Shown: in pieces, positions 34,624-46,724 of the stretch
Numbering within the stretch: position 1 is the first letter of the stretch
Layout: each line of letters begins with the position of its first letter
Position numbers and translations under genes: made by a program
Source of the DNA: Stromatinia cepivora
Lineage: Eukaryota; Ascomycota; Leotiomycetes; Helotiales; Sclerotiniaceae
Assembly: GCA_014898415.1 (NCBI GenBank)
Contig: RCTD01000016.1
Span: forward strand, 310,001-374,000
Length of the DNA: 64,000 nt
Direction of reading: 5' to 3'
Notes under the pieces: generated by a model
Seen by the model: only the letters and a program-made list of their open reading frames with translations
Told to the model about the DNA's origin: nothing
Databases searched by the model: none

Positions 34624-36311
34624 ATCCAGAAGGTACTTTTTGTCAAAATGGGGCTGGATATGGGAGGAGTTCTGGAAGGGTTTCATAACGACATCTCCTT
34701 TGATTTCGACTTTCTTTTTCGTTTGGCAAATTTCAAAGAGCTTGAATTCCTCCGACCGTGTGGCTGTCACGGATTTGTTTACGAAGGCTCGCATGGATAT
34801 CTCGTTCTCTGAAATGAGAGCATTGGACTTACTAAAGAACCTAGTAGTCTCTCTCGCTTCCATTTCTTAGTAAAAACTGGTAACTTGGGTATGTTTTTAT
34901 TTGTTGTACGATAGATTCAATTAAACATTTCAATGGATCCGTGCTTGAGGAGTTCTATAAATCATAAAGGGTGAATTTGATTAATTGCTTCTGATATGTT
35001 GAATCTTCTACATGATCATTAGTGTCTAGCACAGTGGCGACGCGAGTGTGGCTGCATGGCATCTATTAACATCGATTACTAGTTTATGATTCCAATACCT
35101 TTTCGTAACTCCAAACTGTATGCATGTATATGTTGGATCTGGGTACCCTCGGTATTTTCTTCATACTTCTATAATAGATCAATAGATATACAATCGTGGC
35201 AGCGGAATAATTTCTCAGCTATGGTTTCACTACTCTCCCTTTCGTGCTGTATAGCACTCAAACTATAATCTCTACCAATAATTATTGCATTGGCGATGAG
35301 CTGTTTTGTGGGATGGGGCGAGGAAAGGCCACTCGGGTGATTCTGGTAGTTTTTGGGTTGCGGCTTATTGTTTTGGGCTATTCTTTCTTTTGTCATCGTT
35401 TTTGGGTATCTGAGAATTTTGACTTGTGTTCTAGGGTCATTTATAAGGGATCATGAAGATGAAGATAATATATAAGAGTTGCGAGCAGAAGGCGAGAAGA
35501 TGAAGAAGTTGATAAATCTCAAGAGGAGTTTTTCTCCTGCCTCTGGGCTTCGCGACATGTAAGAGTATTTTCTGCATGAGCTGTACACTGGTACTGCATG
35601 GGATGAAGTTACCAGTATGCCAGTTTGTCTCATTGTATTATCGTTCTCTTCCTCACGGCACTCGTCTTACTAAACGCCAAAAAAATATATAAAATATTGG
35701 CCAGAATCGTGGATGATATGTTTTCGATGTATCGCAGATATTCTCAAGCCAAGATGGAACAGAGGCCACAGAGACTCATAGTCAATTATCAGGAGAAGTG
35801 GCGGGGCACTTTTAAAGAAGTAAAAGACCCTGGGAAAAATTATTAATAAGTCAAGAAAGAGTTCAATAAATCTTCACTGCAAACAGCGCGGAATGTCTTC
35901 AAAGACCGAGATTGGATTACGGACCCTCCGCTTTTACACAGCGTGGTTGTCTCGTCTAACTGATTTTCATGTCGAATGTTTCTGCCATAGTCTCTTGGCA
36001 AAGTAGCTGTAGCGGTACAGTATCCTCTTTGCATTCGTGCCTGCAGAGATATGATTCCGCGGGCGAAACCTCCCTGAAATGGCGTTTACATTCCATGCCA
36101 AGACGATAGTCGGAATAGAGATTATCGCCGTAGCACCAATTGTTGATACATTAGCAGTGGTATGTAGTTAAATTTATGAATTTCAGTGATATCCGCTCTT
36201 ATTTCCCATCCCCTCTCACAAAAAGCAAAAATATTCCGCAAAGTTCCTGGTATCATCAAGCGTCCCTTCCCTGCCATTCCACATGAAACACCTCTTTCCC
36301 CAGCAAATCCC
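34624..36311. other. Convergent interval between sin3 and the urea transporter
   Basis: Both neighbours end into this 1.7-kb stretch. Several short open frames occur (for example 35086-35268 and 35625-35846), but none has a recognisable family, good codon texture or introns that extend it. I see no supported gene. Confidence 0.5.
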
Positions 36312-38541
36312 CTACTTAGCAGTAACCTCGCTCTTACTCGCGATGTCTTTCTCGCTACGGGCAACAGGCGTCTCAGTTCCATCATCCTTTACGCCCTCAA
36401 CATAAGTAGCTTCCGATCTGTGATGTCTACTTGGATGTTGTTTTCCGGTAATATCCAGATAGATTGCCTTCGCCGTTCTCGCCAACGAATGTCTACCCTC
36501 AAACACAGGATAAACACCCACTGTCAACGTACTGCCTATCAACCAGATGATACCTACCACAACCCATCCTGTGAAGAATTTCTCGGAGAAAACATATCCG
36601 CTGCCGTACATAGGCATTGGCCACAATATCAATAATGCAAGTGTAAGAATGACGGTCATACCCTTTGCGATTTTCGAAGCGCGCAGAAGTTTTACTTGTT
36701 CGAGGGCTTCTTCCGCGACCGATGTACGTGATTCGCCTGGTACAAGTTCGAGGTCCACATCAGCTTCCTCTGCTAAATCGTGATCGTCGCCTCTGCGGAT
36801 TTCGGCCATTGATTTCCAGTCGTATTTATCCCAGCCGAAGATCAACGTGAATAAGGGTGTGAATATGAGAGGTGAAAGAAGAGCCGTGACGTTTCCTGCT
36901 AACATGGGGTTGTTGGAACCGGTGCAATCGACGTCCAGGGAGCCGCATTCTTTCTTGGCGGTGACGAGCCAGGCTATGACAGCGCAGATGAGGCCTAGAG
37001 GAGGAGTGAGTGTGGCGGCCCAGCGGTTGTGACCAGACCACATGATCGTCAGAGTTGCGGGAATCACGGCTGAGGAGATGATTACACCCATCATTAGGTA
37101 GAGATAACCCATGGAGATACCAGCGTAGTAAAGACCTGTCGAGAAAGCAGCCATGAATAAACCAAATCCGATGACCATTGCGTGACTCATGTAAATCAAT
37201 CTTTTTCCACTTGCGCCAGGGTTGAAATATGTTTGATATATATCATATGTGAAGATAGAGGATACGGCGATGAGCTCGGCAGATGATGCCGACGTAACGG
37301 CCATGAAGACGATCAAAAGTGTGCAGACGGCACCACCACTACCGAGGAGGGCAACGGCGGCGTATGGAAGTACGAGACCTGCTGAGACATCTGCGGGATC
37401 CATGCGATTGGGATAGGTGGGAAAGACGGGATTGCCTTCGAGAGCAATCGCTGCTAGACCCATGGTTGTCGCACACAGCCATGGAATAGCAAACCAAGAT
37501 ATTCCACCCATGATGTATCCCGGAAGGGCATGAACTGGAGATGCTGCGATGGCCTTGTTGTAGTATCCATTGTCCAAGAAGACCGTTCCAAAATTTCCAA
37601 CAATATTGATCACGAAGAAGATGGCACCTTCTGACGATTTCATGGTAAGATAGCTACCACCGGAATTGCCCTTGACTGGATGATCGGCAGCTGCCTTAAT
37701 TAAAAGATCAAAGACTGCTTTTGGTGATCCGAGTACATCACTTGTTGCGTAGGTGGTGAATGCGAAGATTAGGATGATAATTAAAAGCATAAAGGTATGC
37801 ACCCAGTCGGTGAGGAAAGTAGCTTTAATACCACCGAACATGGTGTACATGACGACACCCAGTGGTAGGAGGAAACATGCTAAAGGATGTAAGTAGTTGG
37901 TCATTGGATCTCATATGGTTCTCTCTTACCCGCGGCTGTAGGCATCCCAGTCAAAGAGGACACCACAGCTGAACCGCCTGTCAAAAGCATTGCAGTAACA
38001 AGAATGTTTGTCATTAAACCAAAGACCGTAAAGACGATATGAGCATGTACTCCATATCTAGCTTTAATAACCTCAAGGAAAGTCTACACTCCATCAGTAT
38101 GTTTCTATCCCTGCCTGATTGGTCAAACCTACATGAGCATTTGGTGCTCTTCTCTTCAACTCAATGGCAATAGTCGCAAACAATAAGATCTGAACCGTAG
38201 CTCCGGAAGCATACCAAAAGGGTCCAGAAACACCATACTTGTATGCAACACCAGAGCTTTGCAGTAGTGTAGCAGCCCAAGTCCATGATGATACCACTGC
38301 AGATGCAACCAACCCTGATTTCACTGTTCTTCCAGCTGTGCTAAACATTTCTGATGTTTGCAATTCATGATTATACCGTTTGAGGATCCATGTTACAAGG
38401 ATCTAGTTGACTCAAAAGTTAGTTTGAGACTCAATTGTAGCAATTGGACGTAAAACTTACCATTCCAAATGCGAAAAGAGCTCCCAGACCAAGGACAATT
38501 CCATATCCCCAGCCAGAGTTGAGTGGAGGTGCGATTGACAT
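36312..38541 (-). CDS. Urea/Na+ (H+) symporter, Dur3-like (SSS family)
   Basis: Plasma-membrane urea (and possibly polyamine) permease of the sodium:solute symporter family. Four minus-strand exons, 38541-38461, 38402-38133, 38083-37930 and 37879-36312, give 690 residues, the usual Dur3 length. Family signs: N-terminal [19 protein letters not shown], then '[20 protein letters not shown]', '[20 protein letters not shown]', '[15 protein letters not shown]', '[15 protein letters not shown]' and the long cytoplasmic loop near '[15 protein letters not shown]'. About 15 hydrophobic helices can be counted. It ends with a charged tail. Dur3 genes are normally induced by urea and repressed by good nitrogen sources (family knowledge); no GATA-site analysis was made. 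It may be one of several paralogues in the genome. Confidence 0.92.
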
Positions 38542-39919
38542 ATTTGACGAAGAGGTATATTCAACCCAATGCAATGGACCAAATTTTGTGCTCACAGAGT
38601 TAATCAGAATCTACGAATGTGACACTGGAGGGGACAAGCTGTATATTATATCGTATCGTACTGGTACAAGGGAGGGCTTTTTGTGGTACTGATAACTGTG
38701 ATACTAACCATTCACGGGAAGACTAAACTTTTTTTTGGCAGACATGATATCTTGGTATTGTTATCTACATGAGATGCTCACCATATAGTGAATAATAGAT
38801 GTGTATGAGAGAAAGTCGTTATCACAGCGGAATATGACGTCTGTCTGATAGATAACGTTGAATAATGGTAATTTTATCGAATAAAAACATATGGATTAGG
38901 TTCCTCAAATCCTTGCCGTCTGACTGCATCAGCGGGAGCTTGGACATTTGGGGGTTAAGCGGTTGTTACGATAGACAAAGATTAGCCCTTGATTGGCTGT
39001 TGTTGAATTGATAAGGAACAACTTCTCAAAAGCCATCGATAAGGAAACTTGAGGTGAATAAAAAAATAGAGAAGAAGTGCGAAAGACAATGGTTCATAAA
39101 TCGACAGTAGGATGTTCTTCAAAGCATTCCGATACCGCAATACTGCCCAGTCCTCTACGAAAACCGAGTCCATTCAGACTTCTGCTCAGTCAGATACGGG
39201 CCGCCCCGATGAATCATGGTTCTTTCGACCCCACGGAGAAGCATACCGGTACCTCCACGGGGGATGAAAAAAAAAGCACCTGCATCTTGCATATTGGTTC
39301 GAGGCCTTGTTACTGCCTCCAAGCACCAATCAAAAAAAAATTCTTTTGAACCTCTCTTCTAAGTGTACGAAAATGGATATCTGGAAAACCAATCAACAAA
39401 AGGATAAATTCATAATCCCACCAAAGATAGCTTGATACCATTCCCCTCCCTGCATGGGCAGACTTGTCCAAGCTCTTGCCAATGGGTATTCATCTGAATA
39501 TTTGGCTTTCACTCATCCATCCCAAGCACCCATATACGTGCATGTTGAGAATGTTTAGATAACCAAGGGATGACCCCTGAATCCATTTTCCATCTGTGTA
39601 AGTCAACCCAGAATTCGGCAAGTCAAACGAACGATAATATATAGATAACAGGAACCTGAAACTTCAGGATATTGAGAACAATGATTCATTAATAATTCTT
39701 CCTAAAAACCATAGACCAAATTGATTCTTGCCCACCAAAAGCATCAACCCATTCCAAAGATCCGTTATGAAACCCCATTCCACGCCCTCTCCGAACCATT
39801 CCTCTTTCCGGCCTAATATATCCTGAGACCCATACCTGTTGATACAATTTTGGTACATCCTCAACCCAAGCTCTTACAACTTCCGCCCGCCTCCTCGATC
39901 ACCAACCCTAAGTGGTATT
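38542..39919. other. Intergenic, urea transporter promoter
   Basis: 1.4 kb without supported coding sequence. Includes short homopolymer A runs (39266-39274, 39331-39339). Confidence 0.5.
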
Positions 39920-40399
39920 TTATGCGTACTGCATAGGCTGTTGCTGTTTCCCACCAGGCGGACCTCCTCCCCATCCAGGATTCGCAGGGCCACCACCGCC
40001 ACCAGGCGGCGGCTGATTCTGTAATGGCACTTGGCCTCCTCCATTTATTTGAGATTGTACATCTGGTCGATTTTGAAGTGGTTGCGCGAAATTGCAGATT
40101 GAGCAGACGACATCTTCATAGGCATGGAAGCTCAATGGCAAAACTGGAATGAAGCAGAAGGTAAACCACGGATGTCTCTTTATGACTTTGGCCGAGTAAT
40201 TTCCCTAATCAAAATGAATTAGTTGTTGAAAGAGTGTATAGTTAATCAAAGACATACGCAATTATGACATTGGCATAATACATTCTCGTATCCTTGAAGT
40301 TGGGAAGAGAACTCTAGGTAAGTGTTAGCTAAAGAATAATTAACACTTAATGATAGAAGCTCTCATACCATGTTCTCCACAGGTGAAAATGAAGCACAT
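39920..40399 (-). CDS. Small zinc-ribbon protein
   Basis: Three exons, 40399-40369, 40313-40258 and 40204-39920, give 123 residues. It starts MCFIFTCGEH and has a putative zinc ribbon of two cysteine clusters: 'VLCQCHNCGNYSAKV' and 'DVVCSICNF', separated by 'KRHPWFTFCFIPVLPLSF'. This is the layout of a short, conserved fungal zinc-ribbon family of unknown function (zinc_ribbon_15-like), where the first block is usually CPxCG and the Trp-Phe-Thr segment is typical. The C-terminal third is Gly/Pro/Gln-rich low complexity and probably disordered. No signal peptide. Molecular role unknown. Confidence 0.82.
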
Positions 40400-41364
40400 T
40401 TTGATGAAGATCCGCTCTCTGAGGTAAATGTTGATGGAGTTTATCTTTCCCCAGGAATTCAATCAATTTATGATGAACAATAATGAATATTAAATATAAA
40501 ATACCTAGTTAGTATGCGAATGAGGCGCGTCATATAATCACCAGCAAGGATTGAGGCTGTGCAATGCTGTGCACGATCATGTTCGGGATTCCAGGCATGT
40601 TCTCCTTCATTATTGTCAAGGGCTTTTGATTGGCGCTAAAGTTACGGTTGACGCTAAGCAAATCTCTTAGCGAGTTTTTTTTTCTTTTTTGAATAGAGTC
40701 ATAAACTCAAAATCTTCTTGTGAGATCTCTTTCTCTTTTCTCTTCAAGCGTCGTCCTCATCAACGCTGCGTTTCTATGCTACAAACAGATATACTTGTTT
40801 ACTCAAGTATATCAGGTCGCTTGCGATCAATTATTTGCATATGAGAAATTCGGAGTACTCTTCAAAATTACCTCGTTCCTTTTCCTTTGGATAAAGATGA
40901 ACAGGTCTGCCCGTGAGGGTTCGGCGTGATTTCACGTCTGCAATTGGCATCAGAAAAGCAGGGCATGGTCACTCTCTATATATCAAATCTGAAAGGAGGA
41001 GAGAAAAGAGTTGTGTGCTATTGTTCCTATGGGAGAGCCGTTGCGAAGATTGTGTGTGCTGAGGCATGACACTTAAGTGCAATACGTGGCGTGCTAGACT
41101 TACCATTACTTCGGTGATGACAAGTTGGGTACAATTCGATTCCGATTACTCTGTTGAGGACGACGCTTCACCAATTTTTTTTCTTAGGTCAGTGATCACA
41201 TTTCACCTTTTGAATTGGGATACTACTAATGAATTCGAATCTTCCATTTATACTCAGTACTCAGTACTCCGAAACATTCGATCGACTAGCTCCTTTCGAA
41301 ATCGACCAATGCCACCTCCGCGAGTACTCCATAGGCCAGAATTGTTCAATCCTATTGCGACGAT

Positions 41365-42240
41365 CTACGATGAGAACGAACTCTCCACGTCTTCTCCCTC
41401 TTTCTCAACTGTGTACAATTTTTTGCTCCTCTCTAGCAAATTGAACAACCCGTTCAACTCGTCCAGAAGAGCTTCACTCTCTTGACTTCTGTCTCTGGCC
41501 CTTTGAAACAACTCCAGGATCTGCCGACCCGTTGTATCGATCTTTTCCTTCAATCTTTCCGATGCTTTGAACAAAGTCGCGCTCGATTTTTCTCCGACGA
41601 TTGACATACTTGCCTGCTTCAGGGCTTCCACGACTTGTGAGATTTGATGGTTGAGCTGTTCATACAGTGTGTCTTCTGAATCGTTTACTTTCTTGACGCC
41701 GTTGCCTTCTTGACGTCGGTTGTCATAGTGTGTTGGTTGATTTGAATCCTCCGTCTGCTCTGGGATTTTCGATACACTATCCAATTTCAAGCCCCATAAT
41801 TGCCTCAGGATCCTGTCTGGTGTGTACTTCTTGACATTCTGGATGTCGGTACCATACTCTTTGAGAACTTCAGAGTAAATGGTTTCCGCCTCCTTGACTA
41901 CAGTGCGCAATTTCTTCATGGCTTTTCCAAAAGGTACGGCATCCTTGTGTCTTGCGTCTTCATAGTCGCTGCTTGAGTCGAACATAAGCTCTGCGTTTTC
42001 TGGACTCAAAATCCGACCTCTATTCTTAGTCCTTCTATCGAAACCCCGGCCTAGTCGATACTCAGGTCCGTATCTTTCAAAGGCAGCTCTTCTTAGTGGT
42101 TCTAAGGCATATGTGAAGTAAGGATCGGAGGCTCGATGGTACTCATCGTACAATGACTCAAATCTAGGTTCTCTTCCAAAAGGTCGAAGTCGATGTTCAG
42201 TAGGTCGATTCATTTTATCACATAGATTGTTTGACAACAC
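41365..42240 (-). CDS. Hypothetical protein, acidic/helical
   Basis: A single open frame of 291 codons with coding-like composition. A second Met at 42213 (MNRPTEHR) is an alternative start. The N-terminal third is rich in Arg/Tyr ('RRAAFERYGPEYRLGRGFD'). The rest is charged and heptad-like, suggesting coiled coil ('LKEKIDTTGRQILELFQRAR', 'LLDELNGLFNLLERSKKLY'). No catalytic motif, signal peptide or membrane segment. Not recognised as any family. The opposite strand at 41066-41485 has a shorter open frame that I regard as its shadow. Confidence 0.55.
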   Translation of the reverse strand: MLSNNLCDKMNRPTEHRLRPFGREPRFESLYDEYHRASDPYFTYALEPLRRAAFERYGPEYRLGRGFDRRTKNRGRILSPENAELMFDSSSDYEDARHKDAVPFGKAMKKLRTVVKEAETIYSEVLKEYGTDIQNVKKYTPDRILRQLWGLKLDSVSKIPEQTEDSNQPTHYDNRRQEGNGVKKVNDSEDTLYEQLNHQISQVVEALKQASMSIVGEKSSATLFKASERLKEKIDTTGRQILELFQRARDRSQESEALLDELNGLFNLLERSKKLYTVEKEGEDVESSFSS

Positions 42241-42699
42241 GCATTTGCTGGACCTCAGGAGGAATCAGTAGCCTTCAGCAAAACGGCTGTAGAGACTATG
42301 TGGGCTCATGCTCAACAGGCAGGATGATGTTGGCTTTTGAGTCATTTCCCCTCATCTGGCTTGTACTCAACGGCTTCCAGCATGAATTATCACACAATTG
42401 ACTTTCATGATTGGTCAAGCATGTTACCATGCATATTTGTATATCTCAAAATTTTCGTAGAACCTGTCATATTTTAGATTTTATAATGAACAAGCCATCT
42501 ATCCATCAAACAAACGCTTTCTCCAATCAATTGTCGTGATCCCAGTCTATATGACCCAAAAATCCATAGGTGCATGCTTCACATGCAGTGGGCCGCCACT
42601 AGGAAATCTTAACCCCACCATCGTCATGTTTTGAATTACAAGGACCATAGAACCCATTATCTTCCTCTATCAAGCATCAACACAATCAATAAATCATAA

Positions 42700-43890
42700 A
42701 TGAAAACACAATTCCTTCCACAAAGAGTTTTCCTTCGTCCATCATTAATCTACAAACAACATCTCTTCTTTAAACCTCAGTACATTGGATCTAGGAAATC
42801 TTTACAAACAATGTCTGAAACAAAGGAATTCCCACCGCAAAAAGTGAGGGAGGTGGTGATTGAGGTTATGAGTTTGTTGAAGGGGAGGGGGGATACTGTT
42901 AGTGTGGCTGAAACTGTATGTTTTTTGCCTTTTTGGCCTTTTGTATTTGATGTTTGAGCTTGAAATGGTAGTTGTGTTATTGTTTGGGAATGGGAGTGGG
43001 AGGTAGGGGAGGCGGAAAGGGTTTGTTGATACAATTGGTGTTTTTACTTCGCGGTCTGGCTTATCGCTGGAAGCTGGGGGGAAGTATGGTTGATTGCGCT
43101 TGGAGGGAAGATGAGAAGAAATTGAGAGTTGTGGAAAGGGGTGATTCCCGTAGATGAGCGATATGGCAAAAAAAGGATCGGAGTGTGTATGAAAAAGAGA
43201 ATGAATCTAACACGAAAACAGGCAGCAGGAGGTATTATATCCGCCTCCATCCTCAGTACGCCCGGTGCAAGTAGAGTATTCAAAGGTGGCCTTACGCTTT
43301 ATACTTTGGAATCGAGAATAGCTTTTGGTAATTCTACCGTTTCATTCTTTATCTTTCTGTTGTGCTTCATATACCTTTCTTTTTCCCCAGAACCCCATAC
43401 TGATATATTTACAAGCCGGTTGGACCCAAGAAAATATAAGCTCCTACAATGGGCCTACACCAGATCTCGTGGCAGGCATGGCTGAAAATTTGAGGGCGAA
43501 ATTGGGGAGTACATATTGTATTTGTGAGAGTGGGACTGCGGGGCCTGGAGCTAGTGGGGAGGGAGCAAATAGACAACCGTATGTACTTTAATTACTTTCT
43601 TACCCCCTCTTATGTTGTATTTTTTTCCCCCTTCCGCTCTATTCCTCTTTTCCCATATATGATGAGAGGGGGGAAAGGCATGAAAACCAGAAAAAGACAA
43701 TAGACAAATGCTAACTTATGATTTAATGGAAAGGGGATATGTAGCATTAGCTATAGCGACGGAAAAGGGAACGTATAAGAAAGATTTGAATACGGGGTTA
43801 GGGGGTGATAGGGAAGGAAACATGATTATATTCGCCAGAGAGGCATTGGGATTTTTGAGGGACGTTTTGAAGGGGGATGCGAAGATGTGA
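42700..43890 (+). CDS. CinA-C family protein (NMN amidohydrolase-like), possibly mitochondrial
   Basis: Four exons, 42700-42915, 43222-43327, 43416-43578 and 43734-43890, give 213 residues. The C-terminal domain matches CinA/PncC: 'VSVAETAAGGIISASILSTP' (bacterial form TAESCTGG), 'RVFKGGLTLYT', 'CESGTAGPG' and a C-terminal 'REALGFLRDVL' helix. Bacterial members deamidate nicotinamide mononucleotide. Here the Ser-Cys of the bacterial motif is Thr-Ala, so activity is open. The first 37 residues are rich in Arg/Lys/Phe and free of acids (MKTQFLPQRVFLRPSLIYKQ), resembling a mitochondrial presequence. An internal Met (MSETKEF) would give a cytosolic form. Introns 2 and 3 end in AAG. Intron 1 is long (306 nt) and G-rich. 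Confidence 0.82.
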
Positions 43891-46446
43891 CTTGGCGGTT
43901 GGTGAGTGAGGGGAGAAAGGGGTGAGTTAAGACATGTTTTTGCAGAAAATCTTGTCCAGAGCAATGGATATGTGAAGAGGGCAGGGTATGATGTACATTT
44001 TCTATCATGAAGAATGTAATTGGTAATGTTATGTCTGTGGACTATTCCGTTCATCTCCTTCGTCTGCTTTATGTCCGTAGTCCCCTTCCTCATCTCTTCC
44101 ATCAGCTGTAAAGAAAACTTCTTGCTCTTTGTGAGTAGCTACTCGATATTATCTCTTTTTCAGCTAGACAGCATCAGTTATCTCTTCTTCCCATATCCTA
44201 TCAATACATCGGGACATCCACCTCCTGCGCTCTCATAAACAATTCTTTATTCTCTCCCCAAACAACATGAATCGAACTTAATAATCCCGGTCTGCCACGG
44301 AATGCATCTAGAATTTCTTTTCAGCTAGATATATTCCGATATCCACCATAATTTCATTTCCTCGTCGTCGCTTCATTTAGTGAGATGCTTATTACACCAT
44401 ATGTTCCGCCTGCTGGAGGATTGTAGATTTTTTAGAGAAGATATACAAAGAATTGAGATTTGATACCCATGTTTCATGCAATTTTATATCACACCTCGCC
44501 AGGCACTCACAAGCAATTTTTACCAATATCCCCATTGCATTCATGAAGCTCTACCTGCTACATTCATCCAATAATAAGCATATCGTTGAACATCGCGTAC
44601 ACGTACACATTCTATACGGATCGGAATATCTGCCAGAAACCCATCTTCTTTATCATTTTCAACGAAATCCTCCGCTCAAACACGCTATCCCCATATTTGA
44701 GTCGGATTCTGGAGCATGCCATATTCCATGAAACGAGCTAGAAATATCTCCTTGGTTTACCATTTAATCAATTCGGCACCAAATGGTAGATATGTATCCT
44801 AATAACCCCCTCCCCCCGGCTCTCCCAAAAAAAAATTGAAAAAATAGAACGAGAATTCCAAGGAGTAGATTGTTTTCCTGTTCAGTGGCCGTCGTGCAAG
44901 CGGTTGTGCTTTCATGGTCTTTTTGGTTTCATTAATGGTGATATATATCATGGGTGTCTCCCATCAGTTGGCATGGTCGATGAGAACAGCGATTTCGTTG
45001 CAGGAGAGAGATTACGTTATGATAAAGAGATGTCCCATCTAACAAGAGAGAATAATCACCGGCGAGAGAACTATCAATATTGATTTTATGTCCAGCTTGA
45101 TTTTGCACGTTTTTCGATTATTGATTTATGGGGAGGAGATTAAAAGAGCTATAGTATCAATTTATATATTTTCGAAGTAGACAACGATGAGTGTTGTTTG
45201 GTGTAAAGAAAACTTTGCTAGCAAGGGCTCAAGATAAATTGATAAGGCTTGGCGGAGGATAATTTAGTAAAATAATCTCAAGTTGAATGAAAATTGATGG
45301 CAGATGTGCAGAAACTTATCGATTCTCAGCTTCACATCTCCATTCAGATACCCCATATCCATATCCTTCACTACAACATTAAAACATGACAAAATAAATA
45401 TCTCAATTCCCAAACTATCCAGAACAAGTACTACTAATACCTCCTCAAAATTCAAAATTCAAAATTCAAAGTAAGAATATCCATTTCATTTCATTTCATT
45501 TCATTTCAATGTAATTAATACGCGCTCAAGAATCCGGTTTTTTTCGTTTTTTTTTGCTTTTTTACTTTACATCGTGTACTATTTATATAGGAACGGCAAA
45601 TATTATTACAAAAAGACACTATAACCATATTAAAAGATGTACTTTAGATAAGCTAGAGAGAGGTTTATTGTGACTGAACAAGGATGAATGGAACACTCCG
45701 TATAGAAAAGTGAGAGTTTGAAATTATTAAATTTCTAGCTGGGGAGAGTTAAAATGGGATGGATGGAATGATATGGTGGTAGTATAAACCGTGGAAGAAT
45801 GTTCTTGAAAATAGTTAAATCATGATTATATATATATCTACTGCTTTGTAGATAAATGAATTATATTGATATTGAAACACAAACTATCTTCTACATTTCA
45901 GATATTCAATTGAAAAAGAAAGTATCAATACCATTACCGAGTATCATATCACAACAACAGGATAGATTATAGCGATGACGATAGTAGGAGAAATTAAAAA
46001 AGCACGCAAGATCAATGATACAAGAAAGACAATAACTTTTAATTCCCTTCTTGAAAGTAAGAATTTCTTATATGTAGTGCATATATATCTACATCTCACA
46101 ATCAATCCAACCAAGAATTCTCCATATATTCATAAACTCATGTCGCAAACTATACTGTTGTCGATCATTGCGTTTGTAAAGTCTGGCCCTATCCAAAAAC
46201 TCCGTTTTTCGCATTGCCCGTATGTATTCCTTGTGGTGACTTTATAAATCAGTATGATTATAGTCATGAAATCCCAACAAAAGCCCTGTCCAATCGTATA
46301 GATTGTAATGTGGTGTAGTAAACGCCGACCCAATATATTAGATCCTTAAATCCCAAGTCGAGCGTCCCTCGACATCTTCTGCACCAACGATACCAGTACC
46401 CATCCATTCACCTCTCCCCGTCCAAGTATATGAAGGCAAGAATCCC
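43891..46446. other. Gene-poor interval with simple repeats
   Basis: No supported gene in 2.5 kb. Small simple repeats are seen: AAATTCA-type near 45445-45470 and TTTCA-type (CATTT)n at 45481-45507. Open frames at 44453-44731 and 45975-46247 lack family features. Confidence 0.45.
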
Positions 46447-46724
46447 TCAACCACCTTGAACATTCACGTCTCCAATACACACACCATAGCTACAACAAGC
46501 GCTTGGATCTAAAGTTCCTCTGAGTACGAGATCTCTTGTTGCCTAGTTTATATGTTAGGGATCCTGGAATCTGGTAATATGTGGGGAAGAAAGTGACCAA
46601 GGGGTAGATAAGGCAGGAGAGGGGAGGAACAAACGTCGTTGCAAGGCATTGGTGTAGCTGTAACGAGTGAAATGGCACTGAGAATAACGGCCGAGACGAA
46701 GAGCAGGCTTGATGAAGGATGCAT
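46447..46724 (-). CDS. Candidate small secreted cysteine-containing peptide
   Basis: From ATG at 46724 the frame encodes a clear signal peptide (MHPSSSLLFVSAVILSAISL, cleavage probably after VTA) followed by TPMPCNDVC. Unspliced it runs to 46548 (58 residues) with a low-complexity tail. An intron with a GTCACT donor and a TTTAG acceptor (branch CCTAAC) would instead join 'LPL' to 'DPSACCSYGVCIGDVNVQGG' and end at the TGA at 46447-46449, giving about 62 residues with five cysteines. The spliced form looks like an effector-type or hydrophobin-size secreted peptide, but the donor is weak. RNA reads would decide. Function unknown. Confidence 0.4.
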
